Positions 1 to 5,958 of a stretch of 9,897 nucleotides of DNA are shown in pieces (the stretch's first letter is position 1; each line of letters begins with the position of its first letter). A model generated the notes under the pieces. It did not search any database and was not told the origin of the DNA. It was given only the letters and a program-made list of their open reading frames with translations. The translations under genes and the position numbers were made by a program. This stretch comes from an uncultured Oscillospiraceae bacterium (GTDB lineage: Bacteria > Bacillota > Clostridia > Oscillospirales > Oscillospiraceae): positions 1 to 9,897 of the forward strand of contig CAUFAM010000022.1 of NCBI GenBank assembly GCA_959022875.1, in the 5' to 3' direction.

Positions 1-16
1 TCTGCTGGAGGCTTAA
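1..16 (+). other. possible 3' end of an upstream plus-strand gene
   Basis: One plus-strand frame entering from the left edge reads Leu-Leu-Glu-Ala and stops at TAA (14-16). The codons resemble those of the operon genes, and a strong terminator with a seven-T tail in the plus direction follows 14 bases later, which fits a gene ending here. Five codons are too few to prove coding or to suggest a product. Confidence 0.3.
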
Positions 17-30
17 TTTCCCAATATAAG

Positions 31-67
31 AAAACCGCTGAAATCCTTTGATTTCAGCGGTTTTTTT
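31..67. terminator. strong, probably bidirectional intrinsic terminator
   Basis: A perfect 15-bp stem (31-45 paired with 50-64) encloses a four-base CTTT loop. Its core is CCGCTGAAATC and its complement. On the plus strand it runs into seven Ts (61-67), ideal for ending a gene that enters from the left. On the minus strand the stem is followed by TTTTCTTAT, so it can also end the regulator gene whose stop codon lies about 70 bases away (134). Confidence 0.85.
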
Positions 68-133
68 GACGTTTGAAGATTCTTCCGTCGTGTTGTCTTT
101 TTCTCATCCGATTTTAACGGTTCAGGGTTATAC

Positions 134-808
134 TTACGTCCCGGCGGCCAGCTTCGACAGCCGCTGCACATCAAGCAGAATAATGCGGTTCTGTTTGCGG
201 GCAACGATCCCTTCCCTGGCCAAAAACTGAAACGCTTTTGTAACGGTAACACGGCTGATGTGAAGCAAATTTGCCACATCCTGATGGCTGAAGCGGATGG
301 AAATTTCGATTCCTTCCTCATTTTCAATGCCGTATTCCTGGGTCATATCCAGAAGCACCTGTGAAATTCTCTGCAAGGCATCGGAGGCAGACTGGGCCAG
401 AAGGCGGCTGACCAACAGAGAATTTTTTCGACATAAAATCTGCATAACAGCCTGATTCAGTTGTGCTGATTCCCGCAGCCTCTCATAAAATATAGGCAGT
501 GAAATCGCATACACACTGGAATCCACAATGGAAAAAGCCGAGGTCATATGGGGAATATTCAGCAGACAGGAATGTTCCCCAAACAAGGCTCCCTGCTCTG
601 CAATATAGAGCTGCTGCTCTGTTCCGGTCTGAGAATATGTAGTAATGCATATTCTCCCTTCTTTTACCACATACACGCTTTTCGGCGTATCTCCTTGATA
701 AAAAATCGGCTGTTTTCGGCGCAGATGTACCAATGTTTGCCCAGTGGTCAAATCATTCAAAAGTTCAGATTCCAGACGAATCCACGGAGAAATTCCATCA
801 AATTGCAC
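134..808 (-). CDS. Crp/Fnr-family transcriptional regulator
   Basis: This 224-residue protein has the normal length and order of the family: an N-terminal cyclic-nucleotide-binding-fold domain (about 10-120, with the FGE turn at 77-79), a dimerisation helix (about 115-145) and a C-terminal winged helix-turn-helix (about 172-212; HQDVANLLHISRVTVTKAF covers both HTH helices). The start is GTG at 808, with GAGGTGA six bases upstream. It has only two cysteines (81 and 126), so the FNR cluster ligands are absent. The residues after FGE read NIPHMTS, lacking the CRP Arg that holds the cAMP phosphate, so cAMP sensing is unlikely. In the recognition helix the residue matching CRP Glu181 is Val187, which predicts an altered DNA site. 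It is divergent from the catabolic/transport operon and is the likely local regulator; whether it activates or represses is unknown. CprK-like effector-sensing members are the closest analogy I can offer. Confidence 0.93.
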   Translation of the reverse strand: MQFDGISPWIRLESELLNDLTTGQTLVHLRRKQPIFYQGDTPKSVYVVKEGRICITTYSQTGTEQQLYIAEQGALFGEHSCLLNIPHMTSAFSIVDSSVYAISLPIFYERLRESAQLNQAVMQILCRKNSLLVSRLLAQSASDALQRISQVLLDMTQEYGIENEEGIEISIRFSHQDVANLLHISRVTVTKAFQFLAREGIVARKQNRIILLDVQRLSKLAAGT

Positions 809-814
809 AAAAAT

Positions 815-821
815 TCACCTC
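815..821 (-). promoter_or_regulatory. ribosome binding site fixing the GTG start of the regulator
   Basis: Read on the minus strand this is GAGGTGA, six bases before the GTG at 808. It supports the non-ATG start, and the protein from this start has the usual family length. Confidence 0.6.
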
Positions 822-874
822 AGTCCTCTTGGAAAACACGATCCTTTCTTCGGTTATCAAATACTACGTTTCTG

Positions 875-903
875 ATTATAGGCAAACATTGGTTGTTTTA
901 ATA
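875..903 (-). promoter_or_regulatory. candidate promoter of the regulator gene
   Basis: On the minus strand there is an exact TATAAT (875-880). With a 17-base spacer the -35 hexamer would be TATTAA (898-903), a weak match to TTGACA. The perfect palindrome TAATATATTA (899-908) overlaps that -35, so a bound factor could replace it. The implied 5' leader is about 60 bases. Short AT-rich palindromes are common in such DNA, so this is tentative. Confidence 0.35.
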
Positions 904-1009
904 TATTATCACACACAATCGACATAATAAAAGATATTTTTTAATATTGTTAATTTTAGCTAATTTTTTGCAATTTTCTCTCGTTCACTATGTGCATAAA
1001 CTTTCAACT

Positions 1010-1025
1010 TGTAAAATAATTTACA
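1010..1025. promoter_or_regulatory. operator-like dyad TGTAA-N6-TTACA, candidate site for the divergent regulator
   Basis: The 16-bp sequence TGTAAAATAATTTACA has six-base arms that are exact inverted repeats around four bases. In the register of a CRP site (TGTGA-N6-TCACA) the overall length is the same, but position 4 of each half site is A instead of G. That is the change expected from the regulator's Val187 where CRP has Glu181. The right arm coincides with the proposed -35 of the operon promoter. A further TGTAAA half site lies at 1035-1040. Binding is an inference. Confidence 0.5.
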
Positions 1026-1047
1026 GATTTAACGTGTAAAGTATGCT
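1020..1047 (+). promoter_or_regulatory. candidate sigma-70 promoter of the catabolic/transport operon
   Basis: TTTACA (1020-1025, five of six to the -35 consensus) and TATGCT (1042-1047, four of six to the -10 consensus) are separated by 16 bases. Transcription would start near 1054, giving an 80-base leader before the first gene. The -35 lies inside the operator-like dyad, so a bound regulator would touch RNA polymerase directly or exclude it. An alternative -10 slightly downstream cannot be ruled out. Confidence 0.45.
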
Positions 1048-1133
1048 ATTTTTACTTCATCACATTGGTTGGACAAAACACGATTCCACTACCAAGGTAA
1101 AATGCAAACTTTTGAAACAGGAGGAACACCAAC

Positions 1134-2381
1134 ATGTCTGTGGATTTTGAGGCAATCAGAAAGCGCGAGTGGCCCGTGTTGGAGACCATGACATTTCTGG
1201 ACGCGGCCTGTGTCAGTTTCGCCCCTCAGCGTTCGGTTCAGGCGCTGAAGGATCTGGCCGACTTTTCCGCACGTCAGGATGAGGCCAATTCCAGCGCCCA
1301 CCATATCGCCATGGACGCCAAGCGTCACAAGGCCTATGAAGAAGCCTGCAAGCTTTTGAACGCGGACCCGGAGGAAATCGCCCTGGTCGAGAGCACTTCC
1401 CACGGTCTGAACATTGCCGCCAACGGCATCGAACTGCAGGACGGCGATAACATCATCACCACCAATCTGGAGTTTATTCAGGTGGCCCTTCCCTGGTGCG
1501 TCATGCGCAAAGAGAAGAACATCGACATCCGGGTGGCAAAAACCGCTGACACCCGCTTCACAGCCCAGGACTTTGCAAAGCTGTGTGATGATCGCACCCG
1601 CCTGATCGTGCTGTCCACCGTAGAGTGGTGCAACGGCTGGCGAATGGATCTGAAGGAAATCGGTGATTTCTGCAAGTCCAGAGGTATTTTCCTGGTGGTG
1701 GATGCGGTTCAGGAGCTGGGCATCAACAAGCTGGATACCAAGCAGTTCCACGTGGACATTCTCACCGCCGGCGGACACAAGTGGCTCAACTCTCCCTTCG
1801 GCACCGGCGTGCTGTACATTAACAAGGAGACCCTGCCCAAGCTGAAGAGCGTGTACCACGGCTACCTGAACACCAAGGAGCCCCCCGAAGGCTGGGGCGG
1901 CTATTGGGAAAACCCCGCCGCCTCTTCCGTCAACGATTGGGAGTTTGATATGACCGCCCGGAAATTTGAAATCGGCGGCACCTCCAATTATCCCGGTGCC
2001 GTGGCTCTGGGTGAATCCCTGGCTCTGGTCAACGAGATCGGCATTGAAAACATCCAGGCTTATGTGCAAGAGCTGAGCGCATACTGTATGGAGCAGCTGG
2101 AGTCCATTGGAGCCACCATCATTACCCACAAGGATCCCGGACGCCGGGCCGGCATCGTCATTGCCCGAATCTACGAGGATCTGGACACCGAGCGGGCCAT
2201 TCTGAGAAAGCTCCACGCCCAGAACATCTTTGTGGCTCACCGCTTTACCGATTATGTGGGCGGCTTCCGCATCTCCTGCCAGTACTTCAACAACCATCAG
2301 GACATTGACAACCTGACCGCTGCTCTGAAGAAGCTGATTGCAGAAGTAGGCCGCGCCCCCGACTATAAAAAGCCCTGGTAA
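1134..2381 (+). CDS. class V aminotransferase-family PLP enzyme (isopenicillin-N-epimerase/Csd-like, not a cysteine desulfurase)
   Basis: This 415-residue cytosolic enzyme has the fold-type I, class V layout. STSHG (87-91) would hold the PLP phosphate, Asp190 in VVDAVQ pairs with the PLP ring nitrogen, and Lys216 in GGHKWL is the expected Schiff-base lysine. GGTSNY (281-286) and Arg379 in GFRIS, the likely substrate-carboxylate binder, follow. The loop that carries the persulfide cysteine in NifS/SufS is missing, because AHR...GGFRIS runs on without it, so sulfur transfer to clusters is unlikely. Family members carry out transamination, epimerisation, C-S lysis or beta-elimination, and the sequence alone does not decide which. 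The ATG has AGGAGG at 1119-1124. It is the first gene of the operon, and the VOC gene starts 14 bases after it. The nearby RidA gene suggests that it releases an enamine or imine. Confidence 0.93.
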   Translation: MSVDFEAIRKREWPVLETMTFLDAACVSFAPQRSVQALKDLADFSARQDEANSSAHHIAMDAKRHKAYEEACKLLNADPEEIALVESTSHGLNIAANGIELQDGDNIITTNLEFIQVALPWCVMRKEKNIDIRVAKTADTRFTAQDFAKLCDDRTRLIVLSTVEWCNGWRMDLKEIGDFCKSRGIFLVVDAVQELGINKLDTKQFHVDILTAGGHKWLNSPFGTGVLYINKETLPKLKSVYHGYLNTKEPPEGWGGYWENPAASSVNDWEFDMTARKFEIGGTSNYPGAVALGESLALVNEIGIENIQAYVQELSAYCMEQLESIGATIITHKDPGRRAGIVIARIYEDLDTERAILRKLHAQNIFVAHRFTDYVGGFRISCQYFNNHQDIDNLTAALKKLIAEVGRAPDYKKPW

Positions 2382-2395
2382 AGGAGGATCATTCC

Positions 2396-2794
2396 ATGGC
2401 AAAGCTGGATCTGACATCCAATATCACCTTTCTGTATTTTAACGACCTGCCCAAGGCCAAGGAATTCTTTTCCGAAACCCTGGGGCTGAGCGTAGCCTAT
2501 GATCCCGGATGGGCCTGTGTCTACCGCCTGAAGGACAAATCCTTCCTGGGCGCAGTGGACAACGCCTCCGGCTCCATTCAGGTGGACTCCACCAGCAGCG
2601 TGCTCATCAGCCTTACGGTCAGCAACATTCATGAGGTGCACAAGGCTCTGGAAGGCGCCAAGGGCGTAGAGGGCCTGTCCCCCATTAAGCAGGTTAAGGA
2701 CATGGCGCTGGAGTCGTTTTTCTTCACCGGCCCCGAGGGCTACCACTTTGAGGTGGAACAGTTTACTTCTGGCCAGTTGCAGGAGATCTTTTGA
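2396..2794 (+). CDS. VOC superfamily (glyoxalase/dioxygenase-fold) protein
   Basis: This 132-residue protein contains the paired beta-alpha-beta-beta-beta modules of the vicinal-oxygen-chelate fold. Module one covers about 8-60, with LPKAKEFFSETLGL as its helix. Module two covers about 68-123, with NIHEVHKALEGAKG as its helix and FEVEQF as its last strand. Glu119 in that strand sits where many members bind metal, but the first strand (NITFLYF) has no His, Gln or Glu at the usual ligand position. The metal site may therefore be incomplete and a binding or non-metal role is possible. It begins with AAAGGAGG upstream of the ATG, and its stop overlaps the ribosome site of the RidA gene. The specific reaction is unknown; candidates include epimerase, lyase or lactoylglutathione-lyase-like chemistry on a pathway intermediate. 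Confidence 0.85.
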   Translation: MAKLDLTSNITFLYFNDLPKAKEFFSETLGLSVAYDPGWACVYRLKDKSFLGAVDNASGSIQVDSTSSVLISLTVSNIHEVHKALEGAKGVEGLSPIKQVKDMALESFFFTGPEGYHFEVEQFTSGQLQEIF

Positions 2795-2800
2795 GGAGGT
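2793..2800 (+). promoter_or_regulatory. ribosome binding site deciding the RidA start
   Basis: GAGGAGGT overlaps the stop codon of the VOC gene and lies eight bases before ATG 2809. An in-frame TTG at 2791 would place this site inside the gene and has no ribosome site of its own, so ATG 2809 is taken as the start. The overlap suggests translational coupling. Confidence 0.8.
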
Positions 2801-2808
2801 CGGCAAAC

Positions 2809-3267
2809 ATGTACGAAGAAAAGGTAAAAGAACTGGGCTTTGAGGTTCCTCAGGTCGCCGCTCCCGTGGCCAATTACGCACCCAGCGTGGTGGAAGACGG
2901 ATGGATTTATATTTCCGGCCAGCTTCCCATGGTAGACGGCAAACTTGCTTATTCCGGCAAGCTGGGCCAGGATATGGATCTGGAGCAGGGCTACGCGGCC
3001 GCTCAGGTCTGCGCGCTGAACTGCCTGGGCGCCATCAAGCAGGCTCTGGGATCCTTGGACCGCATTGAGCGAATTGTAAAAATCAGCGGTTTTGTGAACA
3101 GCGCGCCTGACTTTACCGATCAGCCCAAGGTGGTAAACGGCGCCTCCGACCTGCTGGGAAAGGTTTTTGGCAGCTGTGGGGTACATGCCCGGAGCGCGGT
3201 GGGCGTGGCAGCCCTTCCTCTGGGCGCCTGCTGTGAGGTGGAAGTGATTGCAAAAATCAAGGCCTGA
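2809..3267 (+). CDS. RidA family (YjgF/YER057c/UK114) enamine/imine deaminase-like protein
   Basis: This 152-residue protein is of the longer RidA subtype. GWIYISGQLP (31-40) forms the core strand, and CALNCLGAIKQALGSLDRI (68-86) is the typical helix leading to the VVKISGF-type strand. FTDQPKVVNGASDLL (102-116) and HARSAVGVAALPLG (126-139) follow. Arg128 matches the catalytic Arg105 of E. coli RidA, and Glu145 in CEVEVIA matches its conserved C-terminal Glu. Family members hydrolyse reactive enamines and imines, such as 2-aminoacrylate, released by PLP enzymes to the 2-keto acid and ammonia. Members form trimers with active sites between subunits. Lying three genes from a PLP enzyme, it probably works on that enzyme's product. 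The C-terminal 20 bases overlap the start of the racemase-family gene. Confidence 0.92.
   Translation: MYEEKVKELGFEVPQVAAPVANYAPSVVEDGWIYISGQLPMVDGKLAYSGKLGQDMDLEQGYAAAQVCALNCLGAIKQALGSLDRIERIVKISGFVNSAPDFTDQPKVVNGASDLLGKVFGSCGVHARSAVGVAALPLGACCEVEVIAKIKA
3235..3240 (+). promoter_or_regulatory. ribosome binding site supporting a TTG start inside the RidA gene
   Basis: GAGGTG lies seven bases before TTG 3248, within the last codons of the RidA gene. The frame is closed by TGA at 3245-3247, so 3248 is the earliest possible start. The later ATG (3293) would remove the first beta strand (IGVLMFE), making it a poor choice. Confidence 0.5.
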
Positions 3268-3994
3268 TCAAGCGGCCCCCATCGGGGTCTTGATGTTCGA
3301 ACATGCCGGCGACCGTATCATCGGGGACCCGGGCATGCCGGGAACCTTCCCCTTTCCCATTCGCTACGGGATGGTCCAGGGAAGCTACCGGGATCTCATC
3401 CATGGATCCCCCCAGGCGTGTGAACGTCTGTGCGCTGCGGCTCAGAGGCTAGAGCAGGAGGGCGTGGCGGCCATTGCGGGAGACTGCGGCCTGATGGCAC
3501 TCTATCAATCGGCTCTGGCCCGGAGCGTAAGCGTTCCAATTATTTCCTCTAGCCTGGTTCTGCTTCCTCTGGCACAATGTTTAATCGGGGAGGACCGGAA
3601 AATCGGCATTATCACCGGGCATTCCCAGCTGCTCAGCCAGCAGCACCTGCTGGGGGCCAATGCCGATCTCTCCCGGCTGGCAATTCAAGGCATGGAGGAT
3701 CAGCCCCATTTCCGCGAGGTGGTCCTGGAGGGGCGCTGCCCCCAGGATTATCAGCTGATGGCCCGGGATGTGCGCAACGCAGTGCGTCTTTTGCTGGAGC
3801 GGGATGAAACAATCGGCATCATTTTGTTGGAGTGCAGCAACCTGACTGCCTTTGCCGGAGAGGTTTCAAAGCATTTCCAGCTCCCCGTTCTGGATGTAAA
3901 CCTGGCCATTCAAATGTTATATCTGGTAAGAAATCATACAGATTATCAAAACATAAAATTAGGAGGAATTGAACATGCGATTTCTGGAGTATGA
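3248..3994 (+). CDS. aspartate/glutamate racemase-superfamily protein
   Basis: This 248-residue cytosolic protein has the two-domain layout of the superfamily that includes aspartate, glutamate and hydantoin racemases, maleate isomerase and arylmalonate decarboxylase. PIGVLMFE (11-18) is the first strand. GMPGTFPFPIRY (29-40) is a substrate-pocket segment seen in many uncharacterised relatives. Cys80 in AGDCGLM and Cys196 in LLECSNL sit at the two catalytic positions. Both cysteines are present, so a two-base racemase or epimerase mechanism is possible; decarboxylases of the family usually keep only one. The TTG start overlaps the RidA gene by 20 bases, and the end overlaps the next gene by 20 bases, indicating coupled translation. 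The substrate is not predictable: an amino acid, hydantoin or diacid are all possible. The context suggests that it supplies the isomer the PLP enzyme uses. Confidence 0.85.
   Translation: MQKSRPDQAAPIGVLMFEHAGDRIIGDPGMPGTFPFPIRYGMVQGSYRDLIHGSPQACERLCAAAQRLEQEGVAAIAGDCGLMALYQSALARSVSVPIISSSLVLLPLAQCLIGEDRKIGIITGHSQLLSQQHLLGANADLSRLAIQGMEDQPHFREVVLEGRCPQDYQLMARDVRNAVRLLLERDETIGIILLECSNLTAFAGEVSKHFQLPVLDVNLAIQMLYLVRNHTDYQNIKLGGIEHAISGV
3961..3966 (+). promoter_or_regulatory. ribosome binding site inside the racemase-family gene
   Basis: A perfect AGGAGG sits eight bases before ATG 3975 and within the last codons of the racemase-family gene. It selects ATG 3975 over the in-frame TTG at 3969, which is only two bases downstream of the site. 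Confidence 0.85.
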
Positions 3995-4343
3995 GACTTG
4001 GCGTCTGAAGAAGGACATTGATCCCGCAGCTTACGATCAGATTATTCGGGATTGGTTCCAGTTCCTGAAGGACAACTATGAGGAGCTCTTCCCCGAGTGG
4101 GTCAGCGCCAAGTACTACCGTCAGACCGACCGGGAGGGCAATCCCACCGGCGTGTTTATCATGATGTTTGAGTACGATTCTCTGGAAGGCCATCACGCCT
4201 ATAAGGAGCGCCGTAAGAATTGGGACGGTCCCTATGAGGCCTATAAGAAGGTGGATCCCTACCAGGAATTCTTTGATCTGGAGACCGTGACCACCGAGTA
4301 CTGGCAGCCCCTTGAGACGGAGCAGTGGGCACAGTTCAAGTAA
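3975..4343 (+). CDS. uncharacterised small protein, probable dimeric alpha/beta-barrel (NIPSNAP/ABM-like) fold
   Basis: I do not recognise this 122-residue protein by name. The pattern is a strand (MRFLEYETWRLK), a long amphipathic helix (about 16-37, DPAAYDQIIRDWFQFLKDNY), a strand (about 43-50), a turn with a Gly-Asn-Pro, and a strong hydrophobic strand (VFIMMFEYDS, 60-69). A second helix (70-93) and a final strand (about 97-110, ending TTEYWQPL) follow. This beta-alpha-beta-beta-alpha-beta order is the ferredoxin-like fold of dimeric alpha/beta-barrel proteins (NIPSNAP, antibiotic-biosynthesis monooxygenase and EthD relatives). It is rich in Trp and Tyr, with His72 and His73 adjacent. There is no signal peptide. 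It overlaps the racemase-family gene by 20 bases and precedes the transporter by 55 bases. A role in modifying or binding an intermediate is likely, but the reaction is unknown. Confidence 0.8.
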   Translation: MRFLEYETWRLKKDIDPAAYDQIIRDWFQFLKDNYEELFPEWVSAKYYRQTDREGNPTGVFIMMFEYDSLEGHHAYKERRKNWDGPYEAYKKVDPYQEFFDLETVTTEYWQPLETEQWAQFK

Positions 4344-4349
4344 CGTTAA

Positions 4350-4378
4350 TTGCAGCCGCCAGGTTGTACGTATATAAA
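4350..4378 (+). promoter_or_regulatory. weak candidate internal promoter before the transporter genes
   Basis: In the 55-base gap before the binding-protein gene, TTGCAG (4350-4355) and TATAAA (4373-4378) are separated by 17 bases. The -10 matches well and the -35 poorly. It could give the importer some expression independent of the enzyme genes, but AT-rich gaps often contain such matches. Confidence 0.2.
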
Positions 4379-4398
4379 AAATTGGAGGAGGTACTACA

Positions 4399-5946
4399 AT
4401 GAAAAAACTGATCTCGTTGCTTTTAGCCGCAGCAATGACCCTGTCTCTGGCCGCCTGTGGCGGGGGCAGCTCTACCAGCCAAGGTTCCACCGCAAGCGCC
4501 TCCGGGACCACCGTTAAGGATACCTTGATCATCGGCCACTACGGCGATACTCCCAATTTTGACACACACAACAATCTGAACGACAATGGCATGCGCATCA
4601 ACCTGTCCATCTACGACCCCCTGGTGCGCATGGACAGCGAGACCTATGAAATTAACCCCTGCATCGCCGAGAGCTGGACCATTTCCGAGGACGGCACCGA
4701 GTATACCTTTAAAATTAAGTCCGGCGTAAAGTTCTCTGACGGCACAGACATGACCGTGGATGACGTGGTGTTCTCCCTCCAGCGCGGCATGGAGATGCCC
4801 ATGGCCGTGCCCAGCTTCGCCCGTGTGGTGGGTGTGGAGAAAGTGGATGACAGCAACGTGAAGGTCACGCTGGACGGTCCCTATCCCGAGTTCCTGTTTG
4901 CCATGGCTCTGCCCACCGCCGGCATCCTCTCCAAAGCGGCCTTTGAGACCATGGGCGAAGAGGCCTATGCCCAGCGCCCTGTTACCACCGGCCCCTACTA
5001 TGTGTCTGACTGGAAGGTTGGCGAGCAGGTCATTCTGAAGGCCAACGAGTACTACCACATGGGTGAGGTGCCCATCAAGAACGTGATCTACCAGGTCATC
5101 TCCGATGCCAACTCCGCCGTCCTCAGCCTGGAGTCCGGTGACATCGACGCCTATGTGGATGTGCAGCAGAGCAGCTTCAAGCGCATTGAGGAAAATGAGA
5201 ATCTGGTCCTGCACAAGGGTCAGGCCTTCGGCATGAACTTCATCCAGCTCAACTGCTCCATCGCCCCCTTCGACAGCCTGGAGGCCAGACAGGCTATGGC
5301 CTATGCCACCGATAAGGAATCTATGCTGTACGGCATTATGGACGGCGACGGCACCATCGTGGATACCTTTGCCACTCCTGAGTACCTGGGCTACACCGAT
5401 GATGTCACCAAGTACCCCTATGATCTGGAAAAGGCCAAGGAGCTTTTTGACAAGGCCGGCGTTGACGGCAGCACCCCCATTAAGATCATCCTCTATAACA
5501 CCAAGGCTTCCAAGCTGGCCCAGGTCCTCCAGAATTCTCTGAAGGAAATCGGCATCAATGCGGAAATCAGCCAGCTGGAGCGTTCCGCCTTTGATGATGC
5601 CGCGGTTTCCGGAAGCGCCAACATCATCGTAGACGGCGGCACCTTCACCGCTCCCACTATTGACGAAGTGCTGTACACTGCGGTACACTCCTCCCAGATG
5701 GAAATCCGCAATTACAGCAAGTACAGCAATCCCAAGGTGGATGAACTGCTGGAGACTGCCCGTGTTACCCTGGACGAGAACGAGCGTGCTGAGATTTATC
5801 AGGAGCTCTTGATTCTGCTCAGCAACGAAGTTCCCATTATTCCCACCATTTGGAATACAAAAAACATCGCCGCTAACAAGGATCTCAAGGGTGTAACTTC
5901 CAATCCCTGGTCTTTCTACAATCTGTACGAATTCAGCTGGGAATAA
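4399..5946 (+). CDS. ABC importer solute-binding lipoprotein, family 5 (peptide/nickel type)
   Basis: This 515-residue protein captures the substrate outside the cell. It begins with a lipoprotein signal peptide: KK at 2-3, a hydrophobic stretch 4-19, and lipobox LAAC with Cys20 as the lipidation site. A Gly/Ser/Thr linker follows to about 38. The mature part has the family 5 layout: a first strand around TLIIGHYGDTP, the signature segment ESWTISEDGTEYTFKI with FSDGTDMTVDDVVFS after it, and the C-terminal domain with YPYDLEKAKELFDKAG. The length is typical of DppA/OppA-like proteins. Ligands in this family range from di- and oligopeptides to nickel, haem, opines and glycans, so a peptide is not certain. 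GGAGGAGG (4384-4391) precedes the ATG. The permease genes follow after a 100-base gap with a hairpin. Confidence 0.95.
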   Translation: MKKLISLLLAAAMTLSLAACGGGSSTSQGSTASASGTTVKDTLIIGHYGDTPNFDTHNNLNDNGMRINLSIYDPLVRMDSETYEINPCIAESWTISEDGTEYTFKIKSGVKFSDGTDMTVDDVVFSLQRGMEMPMAVPSFARVVGVEKVDDSNVKVTLDGPYPEFLFAMALPTAGILSKAAFETMGEEAYAQRPVTTGPYYVSDWKVGEQVILKANEYYHMGEVPIKNVIYQVISDANSAVLSLESGDIDAYVDVQQSSFKRIEENENLVLHKGQAFGMNFIQLNCSIAPFDSLEARQAMAYATDKESMLYGIMDGDGTIVDTFATPEYLGYTDDVTKYPYDLEKAKELFDKAGVDGSTPIKIILYNTKASKLAQVLQNSLKEIGINAEISQLERSAFDDAAVSGSANIIVDGGTFTAPTIDEVLYTAVHSSQMEIRNYSKYSNPKVDELLETARVTLDENERAEIYQELLILLSNEVPIIPTIWNTKNIAANKDLKGVTSNPWSFYNLYEFSWE

Positions 5947-5958
5947 TCATTCCGGCAG

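Larger units (their letters stand above)
809..1133. other. AT-rich divergent intergenic region
   Basis: These 325 bases separate the regulator from the operon and are much more AT-rich than the genes around them. They hold the regulator's ribosome site and likely promoter on the left, an AT-rich middle (about 905-970) with no recognised element, and the operator-like dyad and operon promoter on the right. The operon leader (about 1054-1133) can form a weak interrupted pairing, TTGGT (1065-1069) with ACCAA (1091-1095), but no riboswitch or T-box pattern is visible. Short frames here lack ribosome sites and are not called. Confidence 0.8.

Noticed and set aside
548..927. Two plus-strand frames running through the regulator start and into the intergenic region
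   Set aside because: They have no ribosome sites, overlap the well-supported regulator and enter AT-rich non-coding DNA; the translations show no domain.
1054..1133. Riboswitch or T-box in the operon leader
   Set aside because: At about 80 bases the leader is short; only a weak interrupted five-base pairing is visible, with no terminator and no T-box or known aptamer pattern.
1134..2381. Reading the PLP enzyme as a NifS/SufS cysteine desulfurase
   Set aside because: The mobile loop with the persulfide cysteine is absent, and no SufU/IscU partner is nearby.
1089..2417. A 442-codon minus-strand frame opposite the PLP enzyme
   Set aside because: It has no ribosome site or domain, and it mirrors the codon bias of the PLP gene, whose active-site motifs are intact.
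2791..2808. TTG at 2791 as the RidA start
   Set aside because: It would encode the ribosome site itself (Arg-Arg-Ser) as protein; ATG 2809 has GAGGAGGT at good spacing and gives the normal family N-terminus.
4341..4348. Palindrome TAACGTTA at the stop codon of the barrel gene
   Set aside because: Eight bases is too short to mean anything alone, and it has no stem-loop or repeat partner.
4423..5688. A 421-codon minus-strand frame opposite the solute-binding protein
   Set aside because: It is Gly/His/Val-rich with no motif; the plus-strand gene has a lipobox and family 5 signatures.
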